DNA of 64,000 nucleotides from Ridgeia piscesae (lineage: Eukaryota > Annelida > Polychaeta > Sabellida > Siboglinidae): positions 62,001 to 126,000 of the forward strand of contig JAODUO010001333.1 in assembly GCA_025642075.2 (NCBI GenBank), in the 5' to 3' direction. Of this stretch, positions 49,044 to 62,085 are shown in pieces. The position numbers and the translations under genes were made by a program. The notes beneath the pieces were generated by a model that was not told the DNA's origin, searched no databases, and was given only the letters and a program-made list of their open reading frames with translations. Within the stretch, counting starts at the first letter, position 1. The number at the start of each line of letters is the position of its first letter.

Positions 49044-49199
49044 CTTAACATCTTCCATACAGCCTTCAATCTCTATATCAAATGTGATGCGCAGCAGTCT
49101 TCCACACAGTTTTCCCACAACTGAGCCCTCAATTTTCAGGCGACAATGTTCCTCAACCTTTGTCTTTGTGAGAGGGCCAGTAGTTGGCCATTCGACTGG
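49044..49199 (-). CDS. M2 e7: VWDE linker, second part
   Basis: 156 bp, phase 0 to 0. PVEWPTTGPLTKTKVEEHC, KIEGSVVGKLCGRLL and IEIEGCMEDVK. Three Cys. Acceptor is tttag rather than the cag used in the other copies. Confidence 0.86.
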
Positions 49200-50017
49200 C
49201 TAAAAACGCACCAAACACAGGTTAATGCTTGGTCTCACATATTCGTAGCAGCATAATACATACCCAGTATCATTATTGTAACTTAATAAATGGTATTGGC
49301 CTGATCTGATATAGTCAGTCTCTCTTTTGGGATAAATAAACAATTTTTTATTAATTTCAAAAAAGCCGCTGTTTACTTTTTTCATAATATGACCTTAAAA
49401 ATTATCATCTTTACGCAATTTGTTCAGTATCACATTTCCATATTGCATTGTTTACTTACAATTTGCTACATACAGATGTAATACCAAACAGATTAAATGA
49501 CCAGCATAACTGTTTGAAACTAATGTTAATTGTTTTGCTAGACAGGCCATGATGTTAAGGTGTTTTGCACTGGTCCAGCTAATTGATTAAATGTACTAAA
49601 GCCCACCCAAAACATTACTGGTCGAAATTTTATAGAAACAGGCTAAGTAGCCTAATGATGATAATTGATAATGTATGGTCTATTAAATCGCAACAAAATA
49701 TTACACAAATTACACAGTAAGTCTGTGTCAATTCATATGTGGAAAACAATGTGCAAAAATAACAGATAAGCAATTGTACAGAATCAAGAGATAATTTTTT
49801 AATGTCTAAATTGCTTATAAACAACTAGAAAGCCATAATAGAATTTTTTATCAGCTACAATGATTATGTAAGCTGGTGCTTTAATACATTCTGAGATGTC
49901 AACACTATCATCATAACCACACTATGATCATAACAGGAATTTTTGTAGTTGTTAATATTAGTATAAATGACACCTACACTTACTTGATGCATCAAAAGGT
50001 GGCATAGTTCATCATAC

Positions 50018-50130
50018 CTTAGGACTGAACTCAATATCAAACTCAGGGGGGTTCTCATCTGGTGGATCATCATCGTCACAGCCTAGTGGCTGCAATGCTT
50101 GAGTGAGCAGCATAGATGTGATGTCATTTC
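50018..50130 (-). CDS. M2 e6: VWDE linker, first part
   Basis: 113 bp (one codon longer than in M4/M5). GNDITSMLLTQALQPLGCDD, with an Asp-rich insert DDDPPDENPPEF before DIEFSPK. The acceptor is tatag and the donor GTATGA. Confidence 0.84.
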
Positions 50131-50274
50131 CTATATTAATACAAAATATTTTATCACCAAATACCCACACTTGGCTAAGATGTTTGATGGTTTTGTGACT
50201 TAACATTAAATTAGTGACGATTGACACAATATTACAAGTGATAAAATCAATAGTTTCGGCTATGGATGACAAAC

Positions 50275-50610
50275 ATACAACAGGAATGATGAGTGTATGA
50301 TGATGACAAGGACTGTTGATGATGAGAGTGGATGAGAAAGACAGAGGATGACGAGGACAGTTGATGATGACTGTGGATGATAACAATGGATGATAAAGTT
50401 ATGTGACAATGATGATTGTTCATGATGATGACTGTTAATGATTTGAACAAAAGAAGATGACAAAAGTGGTGACAGAAAAGCATAAGGACAGTGAATTACT
50501 AGTGGACAATGAGGATTGAGGGTGTTGACAACAGTTGGTAATGACAAGAGTTGCTGATTTGGACAGTTAATGATAAGGCAGTGAATGATGAAGACATAGA
50601 ATGATGAGTA
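50275..50610. repeat. GATGAG/GGACAG minisatellite, intron 5 of M2
   Basis: Shorter and more degenerate than in the other modules (GATGACGAGGACAGTTGATG, GATGATGACTG). Confidence 0.75.
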
Positions 50611-50724
50611 GAAAGACAATTGTCTTCCTTTATTGTCATTACCACTGTCAGTGTCATTACTATATCAATGTGTATTGGGTCAACAAACACGATAGAAACA
50701 AATGTCAGATAACTATCTACCTAC

Positions 50725-50912
50725 CTTTGCTAGCGCTGGTGGATGACACACAGTTCACCACATCACGGCCTGGGGCACATGTCTGTATGTCCCTTGTGCA
50801 GTCGCAGTAGGTTGGAATACCTGCTACTACTGTCGTTAGATGACTTGATTTCTTTGAACTTGTCACCAGTTTTTTGCAAGAGCCAAAGTATAGCGAGTCT
50901 TTCTGTTCGACT
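50725..50912 (-). CDS. M2 e5: Cys-rich VWD tail
   Basis: 188 bp. RVEQKDSLYFGSCKKLVTSS, PTYCDCTRDIQTCAPGRDVV and NCVSSTSASKG. Five Cys. It corresponds to the W.V...SLY...YCSC.....C segment that follows VWD in VWDE proteins. The C-terminal SASKG replaces STGRG of the other modules. Confidence 0.86.
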
Positions 50913-51354
50913 CTGTTATTAAGAAAATGATGAGGAATGAGCCACATAATCATAAAACAGCCCTCGTTACATAATAGAAGCAATGCCTTAGAGTGTGATT
51001 TATTTACATATGTACACAGGGAAGGTCTATGATGAAAAGAGGTTGTGGAAGTCCTTCCCTCCCTCCCCCTTCTCTCCTCCCCAATTGACGCTCAATGTCC
51101 CATAGGTGCAGTGTCTACCACTTGAGGGATCACCTTGTCTGATGTAGCTTTATTGTTCAGAGTAGCCATCTTGTAGATGGATTTTGAGCCTAGGATGGAG
51201 AGCCCCCTCTGACTACCCTGGTTTCTTATTCTGAGTGTCCATCTCCAGGGATTTCCAACAAAAGACAATGATCTACACATTAGTACTTAACTAGTGATTT
51301 ATTGATGCACACACACCTGCACACATGTACGTTCACACACATGCAACCACCTAC

Positions 51355-51436
51355 CTCCAGGTTTTGATCCAATTAACTGGAATTCTTCCACCAAAAAAGT
51401 CATTGCTTGGGTTGCCATCAGCCGACCCACACATGC
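51355..51436 (-). CDS. M2 e4: VWD CGS motif exon
   Basis: 82 bp. Completes the Gly codon and gives GMCGSADGNPSNDFFGG, then IPVNWIKTWR. Equivalent to the LCG.F.G...ND strand of VWD domains, where calcium-binding Asp/Asn residues are commonly found. Two bases out. Confidence 0.88.
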
Positions 51437-52005
51437 CTGAAGGATGAACAGGACACGTGTTGCGTTGTCATTACATTGATATGTTTATTACCAAACACAT
51501 TGTCCCAAAATACGTCAGGTCCATGCTCACACGTATATAACATCTATCCTATGTTCACCCAGGTTTATACTTTACACAACACTACTATATTTAAACTATA
51601 TATTCACAATTATTTCTATTTTACACTTGTCTATTTCACACATCCGAGTAACATCTGTCACTTTACACCTGTCATATTTACACCTATTCACCATTTCATA
51701 TCTAACCCTATCTCATGTGTGTCCTATTTACATCCCGTATTCACATCTGTTTAAAATATACATAGGTCTCTATTTTAATCACATTCTGCTCACCCCTACA
51801 TCATTTACCCCCGTCTTTTCTAAACATATCATATTTACACCCTAGACTCACCATATCCTATTTACCCTACTTTACTTCTCACCAATCACTGTTTAAAACC
51901 ATATTTACACCCCAGCTTCACAAGAATAACTATTTCACACATATCCTATCTACCCCCTTTGCTTCACTGTTTTACCCCTCACTGTCTTCACCGGCATGGT
52001 CCTAC

Positions 52006-52108
52006 CTTCAACTTGGTTATAGTCAGCTGCCGACAGATAGATGAAAGTGTTCATGTAGCCTGAGCCTCTTCCCTGTACGTGGACCACAGTTCCAGTGGGC
52101 AGTCTCAC
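52006..52108 (-). CDS. M2 e3: VWD beta strands, to TEG motif
   Basis: 103 bp, phase 0 in, one base out. VRLPTGTVVHVQGRGSGYMN and YLSAADYNQVEG; the common TEG is VEG here. A 525-bp GT tract (CA on the coding strand) begins only 28 bp upstream of its acceptor. Confidence 0.88.
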
Positions 52109-52131
52109 CTGCAAAACACATTGCTTCCTTT

Positions 52132-52661
<530 letters not shown>

Positions 52662-53346
52662 GTATCCGCGCATAATAATAATAATAATAGAAGTATTTAC
52701 AGAAGACCACTGTGTTATAGTTACCTCAGTAGTATCTTGTAAATTAATATCACCCTTGAACAGTCCCACATATTTTTTTATAATTTTTTATCACTACATA
52801 ATTTTTATAACAGTTAGCTATAAAAATGAATCTGTAAATAGGGTCACCTCTCTATTCAGGTTACTTTTGTGTAGTCCTTAGTAGTGAGTCATACTGCACT
52901 CAGGTGTTTTCATTCATACATTATTAGTAGCCCTGAAATGGCTAACAGAATAGTTACAGATTATTAAGGGTTACGAAGGGAGAACAATTTGCTAAGTTGG
53001 CTGATTTCCAGTGGTTGTATAAACCTTGCAGGAGAGTTGGTGAGCAGCAAACTTGCACATGTAAAATGTGAAAAAAATACTTGCTACAAACAGAAATGTA
53101 CATGTACAGAAGACTTCTTATACAAAGATACTGCATTTAAAAACGTATGGTCCATCTAGCATTAAATATAGATTAATGTATGTTTTTACAACAAGAATAC
53201 TTAACAACAATATATTGACGTTGACTACTAGTAGTACCGATACAAACATTAGCAATAAAAAAAACTATTTAAAGTCATATACAGTAACAGGATCAACGTA
53301 CCAATGTACGCCAACTTAAAATGCTATGTAAGAAATCAACACTTAC

Positions 53347-53623
53347 TTTATACGTAGTACCGCCATTGTACTGTTCAATTTTTGTCCCTGGCGTCAGATC
53401 ACCGTTCAAGTACAATCGTACTTCAATCTGTGGTATCCTTGACACTTGCATTCCACCAGGGCCACAGTTGTTGATGATGACAACATCATCACCAGAACGG
53501 ATGGCAATGGTGCAGTGGCACGCTGCATGATTATAACATCGTCGCTGGAAAGTGTGCACAGCGTATGGCAGTGTCTTGTGTCTGTACATTACCAGTTCAC
53601 CCTCGATGTAGTTGTCAAAATAT
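53347..53623 (-). CDS. M2 e2: von Willebrand D domain core
   Basis: 277 bp. FDNYIEGELVMYRHKTLPY, RRCYNHAACHCTIAIRSGDD and NGGTTYK. Carries NNCGPGGMQVS where M4/M5 have DSCGPDKTPAS, so this loop is the variable part of the exon. Confidence 0.9.
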
Positions 53624-54283
53624 CTGAAAGCATTCACAAATGGTGGATACATTTAATGTTTTTTCTAATAAAGGAACATGGTAAATGGACATTTTTGTAT
53701 ATTAACATTACTTTCTACATTCACCGTTATATTGGTTTATAAGTATCACAGGAGATTTTATATTATTGTTGAGGTAGTCAGCAATAATAATATGACTGGA
53801 TGCAGGATGGCCATACAGATGTGCATTTAACAAGCAATGTAACTATGAAGATTATGAACATACACGCATGCATGCACACACAGACGAACGCCCACACGCA
53901 TGCACACACACGCTTATCAGCAGCAGACACAATCATTTACTAAACAAAATCTGCAATTATATACTGTCCAAGTTCAATGATAACATGTAATTATAATAAT
54001 AAAAAATGAATGCTATAAAAATTAAAAAAATCCACGGGAATAAACTACCCTTTCCAAAAAGAGGGAATCTGTTCAGGAAACAATTTTGGACAGGCAGATT
54101 CAAAGATCTTATTAGTGCTTCCTGATTTGTAGATCCGCATGCTGATGGTACAAGTTCTTAACACAAACTGATCACTACAACTAGTACAAATACACAAAGA
54201 CAAACAGATACAAAGTTAACAATAGAAAATATTGTTCAAGGCTCCAAGATTTGAATGGACAGTAAGAATTAATACTTACATGA

Positions 54284-54510
54284 CATTAGTGCATGATCAA
54301 TAGCCACAGGTGGTGGAACAAGATACACAGGTGATGGATCAATAGCCACAGGTTGTGGAACAAGATCCACAGGTGATGGATCAATAGCCACAGGTGGTGG
54401 AACAAGATTCACAGGTGATGGATCAAGGTTCACATGTGGTGGATCAAGATCCACAGGTGATGGATCAAGATCCATACGTGGTGGATCAAGATCCACAGAT
54501 GGCGGATTGG
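54284..54510. repeat. 42-bp minisatellite with open frame in intron 1 of M2
   Basis: Five or so units of GGTGATGGATCAATAGCCAC with AGGTTGTGGAACAAGATCCA. On the minus strand it stays open and would code for a 14-residue Asp/Pro/Val repeat (DPSPVDLDPP type). A GTAAGT donor-like site abuts its 3' end (54274-54279), but the phase does not fit e1 or e2. Confidence 0.75.
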
Positions 54511-55119
54511 AACATAGCAAGTTTTAATGAACTGTTCCAAATTAAGTATTAATTCTTGCTGTCCACATAAAAATTGGATAAGGCAAATGATACTGGTATA
54601 AAATATTGTTCATCACAACAACAAAAACAATTTGAATAAGAAACAATGATCTGGATTATCACTGTTAGATAGGGTGACATTAAGTATGGGGATTTGCTGA
54701 CTTATTGTGGATGTATGTCACTACTCAGGTCTGCAAATAATATATTAGTACCAAATAACAGCATACGTTTGCAAATTGATAACATTTATGAATAGTACAG
54801 TGCCATCTGCCATAGGGTGGCAAACTGAAATAAAAGTGGAAATTGCCACATGTCAGTTGAAACCAGTTTGAGCCTGTCAATGAGGCACTGCACAGAACGG
54901 TTTTATTTATGCTCTGCATGTGCAACAGTTAAGTAATTTTAGCTCCTGAAACTAAGGATTCTGACTGATTTACAGTCATAAAAACCGGATGGTCTAATAC
55001 ATAGGGATAACAAATTATGACCCTCGGATGCCTGTATATCGTTAGGTAGGCTGGCACTGAATGTTCAGTTGGCACGCCAGATTATACATCATTACCCCAA
55101 ACAAGCAAGTTTCACTCAC

Positions 55120-55196
55120 GCTCCATCAAATGTATGGTAGTGGGGGTCACCAGTTGCTGAGCATGACAACCCACGGTCTGTGTTTTTTACCGTCAC
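55120..55196 (-). CDS. M2 e1: start of von Willebrand D domain
   Basis: 77 bp. VTVKNTDRGLSCSATGDPHY, then HTFDGA. Phase 0 in, two bases out, donor GTGAGT. The following intron 1 (1.5 kb) holds a Pro/Asp-rich 42-bp minisatellite with its own open frame. Confidence 0.88.
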
Positions 55197-55249
55197 CTGA
55201 AATTGTCGAGACACACTTATCACAAGTAAAGTAAATGTAAGTTCTGATA

Positions 55250-55535
55250 CAGTGCAGTATCCAGTCCTCAGGAATGTTCAAAACACTTCCCTGGCAGATC
55301 TGTTCGATCAAACACCATTTCAGCACCTCTGGGAAACATTGAGACACACTGCAACTAATGTGCAGATATTTATACACAAATATCCACCACTGTCTATACC
55401 CAGGTACCCATCCATACACTTTAGTGAACTGGAGCATTGTAGACTTGAAAAAGGTTTTACACAGCAGCACCAGATGCAAACCCATGTTCTCTTAGTCGAG
55501 AGTCTGAGATTATACCCAGAGCACTACAACTGCCA
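55250..55535 (-). mobile_element. SINE-like element, copy 2 (intron upstream of M2 e1)
   Basis: Reverse orientation to copy 1. Shares GATCTGTTCGATCAAACACC and CTCTGGGAAACATTGAGACA with the reverse complement of copy 1. The presumed head reads TTGGCAGTTGTAGTGCTCTGG with a later GGGTTTGCATCTGG that resembles a B box. Confidence 0.58.
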
Positions 55536-56368
55536 AATAATATGGTGGCAAACCTCAATAAGTGAAAATCACTTTGCAAATGTGATATCAAGTATTACTT
55601 TTGACCAGGAGACCATAGAAATTTTTAAAAATACAACAGGAGGGGGGGTACAGGTGTATACAAAATAAATAACAACTGGTTGAGGAGAATTGCTATAGTA
55701 AGAAGAACAGAGAAGCAGATTGGAAGAGCCAAGGGTGGAGGTTGGAGGTTGGTTGGCTAATACGGGTGGAACATGTATCACGAATAAGGGATGAACAGAT
55801 GACAAAGAACGCATATACCTGGAGTAGAAGGTAGAAGGAAGAAGGAAAAAGAAAGAGGACTGAGGTCGGATGGTTCCGTAAGGAGTGATTACACCTGGTA
55901 AGTGTGAAAAGGAAAAACAGATGACCCAGACAGAGGTTCAATCATTGCATAAGGAGGCACTGATAAATAACTGGAGAAGGAGCTTGTATCTGAGGATGCA
56001 TTAACCACTCAACAGTTTCCATTCTTCTTCAACACGTGGCAAATGCACAATTATAAATGTATACTATCCAGGCGTACAGTTGTGATGGAATAGCAGATGA
56101 ATATTTCAATTCTTTTTAAACTGAACAACAACTTTTAAAACTTTCAATTTGCTAAAATCATTATATGTGTATCTGCATCCCTTTTAATCATCCTCAATGG
56201 ATGAGTGAGCACAAATAATCAAACCTCATCTGATTATATGTTTTACCTCACAAAGTTAATTAAATATTTTTTCAACAACACTTCATATAATTTCTAAAAT
56301 CAAAGAAAATAAATGTATAGAACATTCTGCAGCAGCAGCATTTATATGGTTTCTAAAAACACACCCAC

Positions 56369-56785
56369 CTCAATAACCTTGAGGTCTGTAGTAATCGCCA
56401 CGGTACCGACGGATACCTTCTGACTGATGGTTAATTGTCGCTTGTAGTTCCTGTCTTTGATCAAATCCACCTTGGCCTTGACGGACAACCGCAGAATATG
56501 GACCCAGTTCATCTTCGTGACCTTAACGCCACAAGGAACAATGATATTGTCACCATAGGCGTGCGGCCAGCCAATCACAGCCTGGGGGATATTTGTTCCG
56601 TCTGAGCACTTCCTGTCTCCAGATTCAATCCCCAGGATCCCGAAGACTGTTATCTCACAAGTGCCATTCACTAAGGCGAGAGTTTCAGATAATGCACAAA
56701 TGAATCGTGGGGGAAGTGTCGTAGTGATCTCAATGTACTCAATGTCTCCTCCCTCAGACACTGTCAGTGGGCCCTTGGTCATTAT
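56369..56785 (-). CDS. M1 e17: beta-rich domain before the next VWD
   Basis: 417 bp, phase 0 to 0, 139 codons. IMTKGPLTVSEGGDIEYIEI, CEITVFGILGIESGDRKC, PQAVIGWPHAYGDNIIVPC, ending KVIE, which joins VTV of e1. Four Cys. This is the conserved region that precedes VWD in VWDE-type proteins. The start is IMTK where other copies have VVTK or VMTK. Confidence 0.86.
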
Positions 56786-57034
56786 CTGAAACCATCAGTA
56801 CAATTCTATATATTATAAACTTAAAAACAATTATGGAACTCCCATCATACAAATAATGAAACAATTAGATTAATATCTTTGGATATCCACATACAATTAT
56901 TATAATAATGAGGTGATCCTTTTTATCACAGTGTGTAAAACTGCAAATATCATACTGTTCTACAATATACAACTGAAACAGAGAATGTTCAGTGTACTTA
57001 TTTTTACACAATTAAAGATTGACGGAGTACATAC

Positions 57035-57124
57035 CTTAACTACTGGCTTGTAGGGTAGACTGTCCGTGGGACATTTGACATAGTTACATTCGCCCTCAAA
57101 GCACGTGTAAACACGGCAAACAAT
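57035..57124 (-). CDS. M1 e16: Cys-rich linker exon
   Basis: 90 bp, phase 0 to 0. Codes for IVCRVYTCFEGECNYVKC, then PTDSLPYKPVVK. Four Cys. Follows e15 with the usual continuation (IDQ-IVCRVY), as in VWDE proteins where this strand reads .I.C.V. Confidence 0.85.
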
Positions 57125-57351
57125 CTGGAAAATTAACAACACAATGTTTTATATGATGTAAGACTTGCTTCCCCCCAAACATAGAACAACAAACCAAGGC
57201 CATCAACTATCTCACTTACAACTTACTTTTACAGTGACATCATCTGAAGAATTGGTCATAATTGCATTTTTTCAAGTAAAAGAATTACACCGTACATTAA
57301 AATAAAATAATAAACAATACATTAAATACGAGTTCTAAACAGATCACTGAC

Positions 57352-57617
57352 CTGGTCAATCTTCTGGAAGGATTTAAGTGAATCACCAGACAGAACCGAC
57401 TCAAATTTTCCATCCAGGGCATCAGACAAAGTGAATGTGTTTTTCTTACTGACAGCTCCATTGATAACCCACTGGAGTTCATACACCACATTTGTTTCTG
57501 TTGCTGTAGAAACTTCACACTTCAGACTGAAGATACTGAAGTCATCTGTGCCATTTACGGTAGCATTTTCCTTGTGCACCAGCTGAATTTTTGGCAGTTC
57601 GGGCAAACTGGGGTATT
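57352..57617 (-). CDS. M1 e15: domain resembling Ig
   Basis: 266 bp, takes one carried base and ends phase 0. YPSLPELPKIQLV, a FSLKCEV strand, YELQWVINGAV and SGDSLKSFQKIDQ. The Cys pairs, by family pattern, with the Cys in e16. The N-glycosylation motifs NATV and NGTD are visible. Confidence 0.85.
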
Positions 57618-58541
57618 CTGAAACAGTAACAAATGTTTTAAGATTACATATATTTGCAACTATAGCTAGTTTTTTTATCATACAATTTACCAAGGTCTGC
57701 CACAATATGCGTATCTCTGCACAAAAGTGGATACAAATATTCCTCTCTGCCTTTTTTGTGAACAATATTCAATATACATTTCCAGATAGCCAATACATTT
57801 CCAGATAGCGGATAAAAAAAATTATTTGGCTAATTATCTTTGACAAGAAGCAACTGCATTTAGGAAGCTCACTACTTCAGAAATATGAATCTTTGAAAGT
57901 GATATGTTGCATCATGATTTCTACATATTCAAACCAATGATACGTCTGCAGTCATTATTTATTTTACTCTGTTCTCTTATTCATGGACTAGCAGGTAAAA
58001 CATGATTACAGTGTATCATTCTTACTCTTGCTCCCTATCGCTCGTGCAAATTACCCATCTAGAGCAATTTACCATTCATGCTAATTATGATAATCGTTCC
58101 CGTCACCATAGTCTCCTGAAATGACTATTAATGTTCTAAATGCTAATAAGATGACTGACATAGTAAATGATGTGATTATTTGTTCATACACAATCACATA
58201 TGTTTATGCTAACACATGACACTAAGTAAACAACTGCATAACTAAAGAAACCAGCCACGATTATACAGTGGCGCTGCCACGCGGATAACATAGAATGACA
58301 CCTGGTGGATAAAAACAAAAGTAAAAATAGTCTCCTAAATTATTTCACATATTTAGGCGAGATTTTTATCACTCGCCTGGGTTTATCAAACGTGAAGCAG
58401 TGATTAACAGTCTGGCTTGTGCACAAATGCCACCAAATACAGACCTTTGTTAGTGTAAACAGAATATTAATAAATACAAATGGCATCAATATAGTGAAAG
58501 GAGAGCTATAGTGACATTGACGTATATCCTGAGATACTTAC

Positions 58542-58562
58542 TTCCAGCAAGCTGTTCAAGTG
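58542..58562 (-). CDS. M1 e14: 21-bp micro-exon
   Basis: Phase 1 to 1; completes a codon, then reads LEQLAG and carries one base out. Acceptor ttcag, donor GTAAGT. The most divergent of the four copies (Ala and TTGCTGG in place of the TTTCAGG type), yet the length is kept at exactly 21 bp. Confidence 0.72.
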
Positions 58563-58944
58563 CTGAAAAAGGAAGATAGGATCATGTAAATAAAGCTAAG
58601 CTTGGCAACCACAAACATTAAAACGTGGTGAAATCTGGCATCAAAATAACAGGAGAAGCAACATGCCTAGTACATCAGTTGTCACTACTATATTGTTTGA
58701 AACTTGTTAATGGAAAACAAAGCCATTGAGGCCTGTTGTAAAAAAGAACATTGGGAATATATACCTAGGTAATTATATTAACCATATTGTACCAGGAATT
58801 TTAACTATATCTTCATTGATGGATATCAGATCTAAGGGCCCTAGGAAGAGAATAAAAACATAAAAAGAGGTCAGGACATCATCACCTTGGAGGTGACACA
58901 TCCACATCTCCCCAAAGTTAGCGTTTCAAAATATAAATACATAC

Positions 58945-59163
58945 CATGCACTTCCACAAACTCATAGTAGTTATATGAAGGCTTTTTCTCTGACCATTTG
59001 GCAGTCGTTGACAGGTAGCAGTTTTTATTCATAGACCATGTAATCGAACGACAAATCTTCTCAGCAAGACAGAGACTCTTGCACTCAGAGAGGATCTTGT
59101 CACTATGTCTTTTGTAGTATTCACTGACACCAGCCATTGGGGTCTGTTTCCAGTAAGTCGTCT
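58945..59163 (-). CDS. M1 e13: PAN/Apple-like domain
   Basis: 219 bp, phase 1 to 1, so it can be included or lost without a frame change. Codes for TTYWKQTP, SEYYKRHSDKILSECKSLC, KICRSITWSMNKNCYL: four Cys in PAN/Apple-like spacing. Acceptor tacag, donor GTATGT. PAN domains usually bind protein or carbohydrate; that role is inferred from the family. Confidence 0.8.
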
Positions 59164-59617
59164 CTGTAGTTAATAAAAATAAAAAACATTAAGTTACAGT
59201 AGCTTAAACAAGTTCTAATATAATGCTTGTATGCATGTGTCTATATTTTTGCATGTTATATTTCTAAATGTTCTAGGTTTACAATGTAGGGACGAATCAT
59301 GAGCAGGTGTATACTGTTTACTGTCGGGTGTGAAGGAATGTGGACTATGAGAAACCAGAAGTTGACAACTTTTTTGCAGGAGGTTTTGGATACAAAGTTT
59401 TGATCCAGGAAGGAAACTACATTAAGAAATAAACATACAATCAACAATATAGTTCATACAGGAGGGTATATACAGCACAATGCAAATAGCAAAGTAAACA
59501 AATATAAAATTAGTACAAATATATTTATGTTTCAAGTTAACATGACACTAGTAATGACGCAAAGATAGACTGCTGAATAGATACTCAAATTTGGGGGTAA
59601 ATAATAAAATCACTCAC

Positions 59618-60238
59618 TCAGCTCGCATTTCTTGAGGTTGTCAATCTCAGCCTCCGCTACTGCCCTGTTGAATATCTGCAGGCATGACATACGACCTTTG
59701 AACTCGGCAGTAACCATTTCAATGGCTCCAAGATAGATAGTGGAATCTGTAGCCAACATGTCTTGTTTGGGTGTGTCTGATACAGCCTCCAGTTTGTTGT
59801 CAATATACAGGTAAGTCTTCCCAGTGTTGTAATCATATGTACCTCCAACGTGATACCACTTCTTTGCGTCAACCTTCGTCTTTACTTCAGCAATCAAGTC
59901 AGTAGTGTTACGCTTCACAACTCGGAAGACAAATTCTCCATTTGTCTTATTGTAGTACAGCCCTACACCTCTGTCAATGCCATAGTTTACGACTGGGCCT
60001 GATTCTTCAACATATACGATCACGAATATCGACAACGAATACTTTGTGTCAAGCTTTGCAATGTTCTCGATCTTCACTTGGCTTTCTTCAGCACCAGTGA
60101 ACATTGTGGCACCATTCTCTGTGTTCTCAGGGCCAGACACGATGACGGTGTTGTTTACGGAAGTGATGGCGCCCAGACCCATCAAGTCAATGATTCCACC
60201 ACAACCAGTCAATGCAAACTTCCCCAGTGGATACGAGG
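59618..60238 (-). CDS. M1 e12: LamG-like domain
   Basis: 621 bp, phase 1 to phase 1, 207 codons. Concanavalin/LamG signature WYHVGGTYDYNTGKTYLYIDN and the closing LQIFNRAVAEAEIDNLKKC. Its 5' end is identical over 117 bp to M4 e12 (60127-60243 against 12577-12693), while the rest differs. Unlike in other modules, it is preceded by a rearranged region and not by e11. Confidence 0.88.
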
Positions 60239-60339
60239 CTGAAATGAAAACATGAGCATAATTAAAGCAGCATTTGACAAATTCTTATGTGTTTTTTTAT
60301 AGACATTACTACACATTATGTAGATGTGTGTGTATGTAT

Positions 60340-60341
60340 AA

Positions 60342-60412
<71 letters not shown>

Positions 60413-60515
60413 CATACATAGAATACATACATACATACATACATACATACATACATACATACACACACAGCAAATGTATTCATGCATGCATACATAAATA
60501 TGTGCAATTATATAA

Positions 60516-60556
<41 letters not shown>
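60340..60556. repeat. TA, TACA and GT repeats upstream of M1 e12
   Basis: TA at 60342-60388, TACA/CATA units at 60389-60465, and GT at 60519-60558. Confidence 0.9.
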
Positions 60557-60562
<6 letters not shown>

Positions 60563-60643
60563 CTCCTAGTGGATTAGGCCTACTGTACCCTGGTGAACAA
60601 TATTATGTATGTCAATCAGCAAACAGCTTGGTCATCACATTTG

Positions 60644-60647
60644 AGAT

Positions 60648-60680
<33 letters not shown>

Positions 60681-61095
60681 GGGAAGAGAGAGAGAGAGAG
60701 ACAGAGAGACAGAGAGAGAGAGCGACAGAGCGACAGAGCGACAGAGCGAGAGAGAGAGGGAGCGATGGAGCGATGGAGCAAGAGAGAGAGAGAGACAGAG
60801 AGAGAGACAGAGTGAAAGACAGACTGAGAGACAGAGAGACAGAGAGACAGAGAGACAGAGAGACAGAGAGACAGAGAGACAGAGAGCGAGAGCGAGGGAG
60901 CGAGGGAGCGAGGGAGCGAGGGAGTGAGAGAGAGGAGGCTAGAGCGAGAGAGGCAAACAGACAGAGAGAAGGGCAGAGAGAGAGAGAAACAGAGAGAGAG
61001 GAAGAGAGAGAGAGAGACAGACAGAGAGACAGAGAGAGACAGAGAGACAGAGAGAGAGAGCAGACAGACAGACAGAGAGAGAGAGACAGAGAGAC

Positions 61096-61194
<99 letters not shown>

Positions 61195-61283
61195 CAGAGA
61201 CAGAGACAGAGACAGAGAGACAGAGACAGAGACAGATAGAGACAGAGACAGAGACAGAGACAGATACAGAGAGACAGAAGAAC

Positions 61284-61348
<65 letters not shown>

Positions 61349-61797
61349 CAGAGACAGAGACAGAGAGACAGAGACAGAGACAGAGACAGAGACAGAGACA
61401 GAGACAGAGACAGAGACAGAGACAGAGACAGAGAGGCAGAGAGGCAGAGAGGCAGAGAGACAGAGAGACAGAGAGACAGAGAGACAGAGAGACAGAGAGA
61501 CAGAGAGACAGAGAGACAGAGAGACAGAGAGACAGAGAGAGAGAGAGCAACAGAGACAGAGATAGAGAGAGAGAGAGTGACAGAGACAGAGAGAGAGAGA
61601 GACAGAGAGAGAGCGAGACAGAGACAGAGAGATAGAGGTAGACAGACAGACAGACAGAGAGAGACAGCGCGACAAAGAGAGACACAGACAGAGTGAGAGA
61701 CAGACAGAGAAAGAGACAGAGACAGAGAGAGACAGAGAGATACTCAGAGAGACAGACAGACAGACGGACAGAGACAGGGAGAGATAGAGACAGAGAG
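60644..61797. repeat. 1.15-kb GA / GAGACA / GAGACAGA array
   Basis: Imperfect array of GAGA, GACAGA and GAGAGACA units, with patches of GAGCGA and GAGGCA. It sits between e12 and the rearranged junction of M1. A short GA-rich stretch at 43990-44140 is in the matching place in M2, so this tract expanded from an older seed. The long Ser/Leu or Arg/Asp frames across it are repeat translations. Confidence 0.9.
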
Positions 61798-62085
61798 GTT
61801 ACCTGTTTGGTATGTGGTCGTCGACAAACAGTTTGCATTTATTTATTCATTTTGTTCTTTTTTATTTAATTATTGTAATAAAATTAAGATTTTGTCTTCC
61901 AACCTCCTCCCTGTAACATGTTGGATATACGATATGATGCAATCTAGTTGTTAGCTTTTCCTAGGAAAAATTGGATTGACCCCCAACCACGCATGACTAC
62001 ATATTGGTTAACAACACCATTTGATAACCATTACATAATCATACGTGTTACAAACCACCAGTATTAGCAATATCAATTTTCAACT

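Noticed and set aside
60635..61838. Open frames of 300-346 codons, Ser/Leu-rich on one strand and Arg/Asp/Glu-rich on the other
   Set aside because: Caused by the GAGACA array lacking stops in all frames; no non-repeat sequence is included and codon content equals repeat content.
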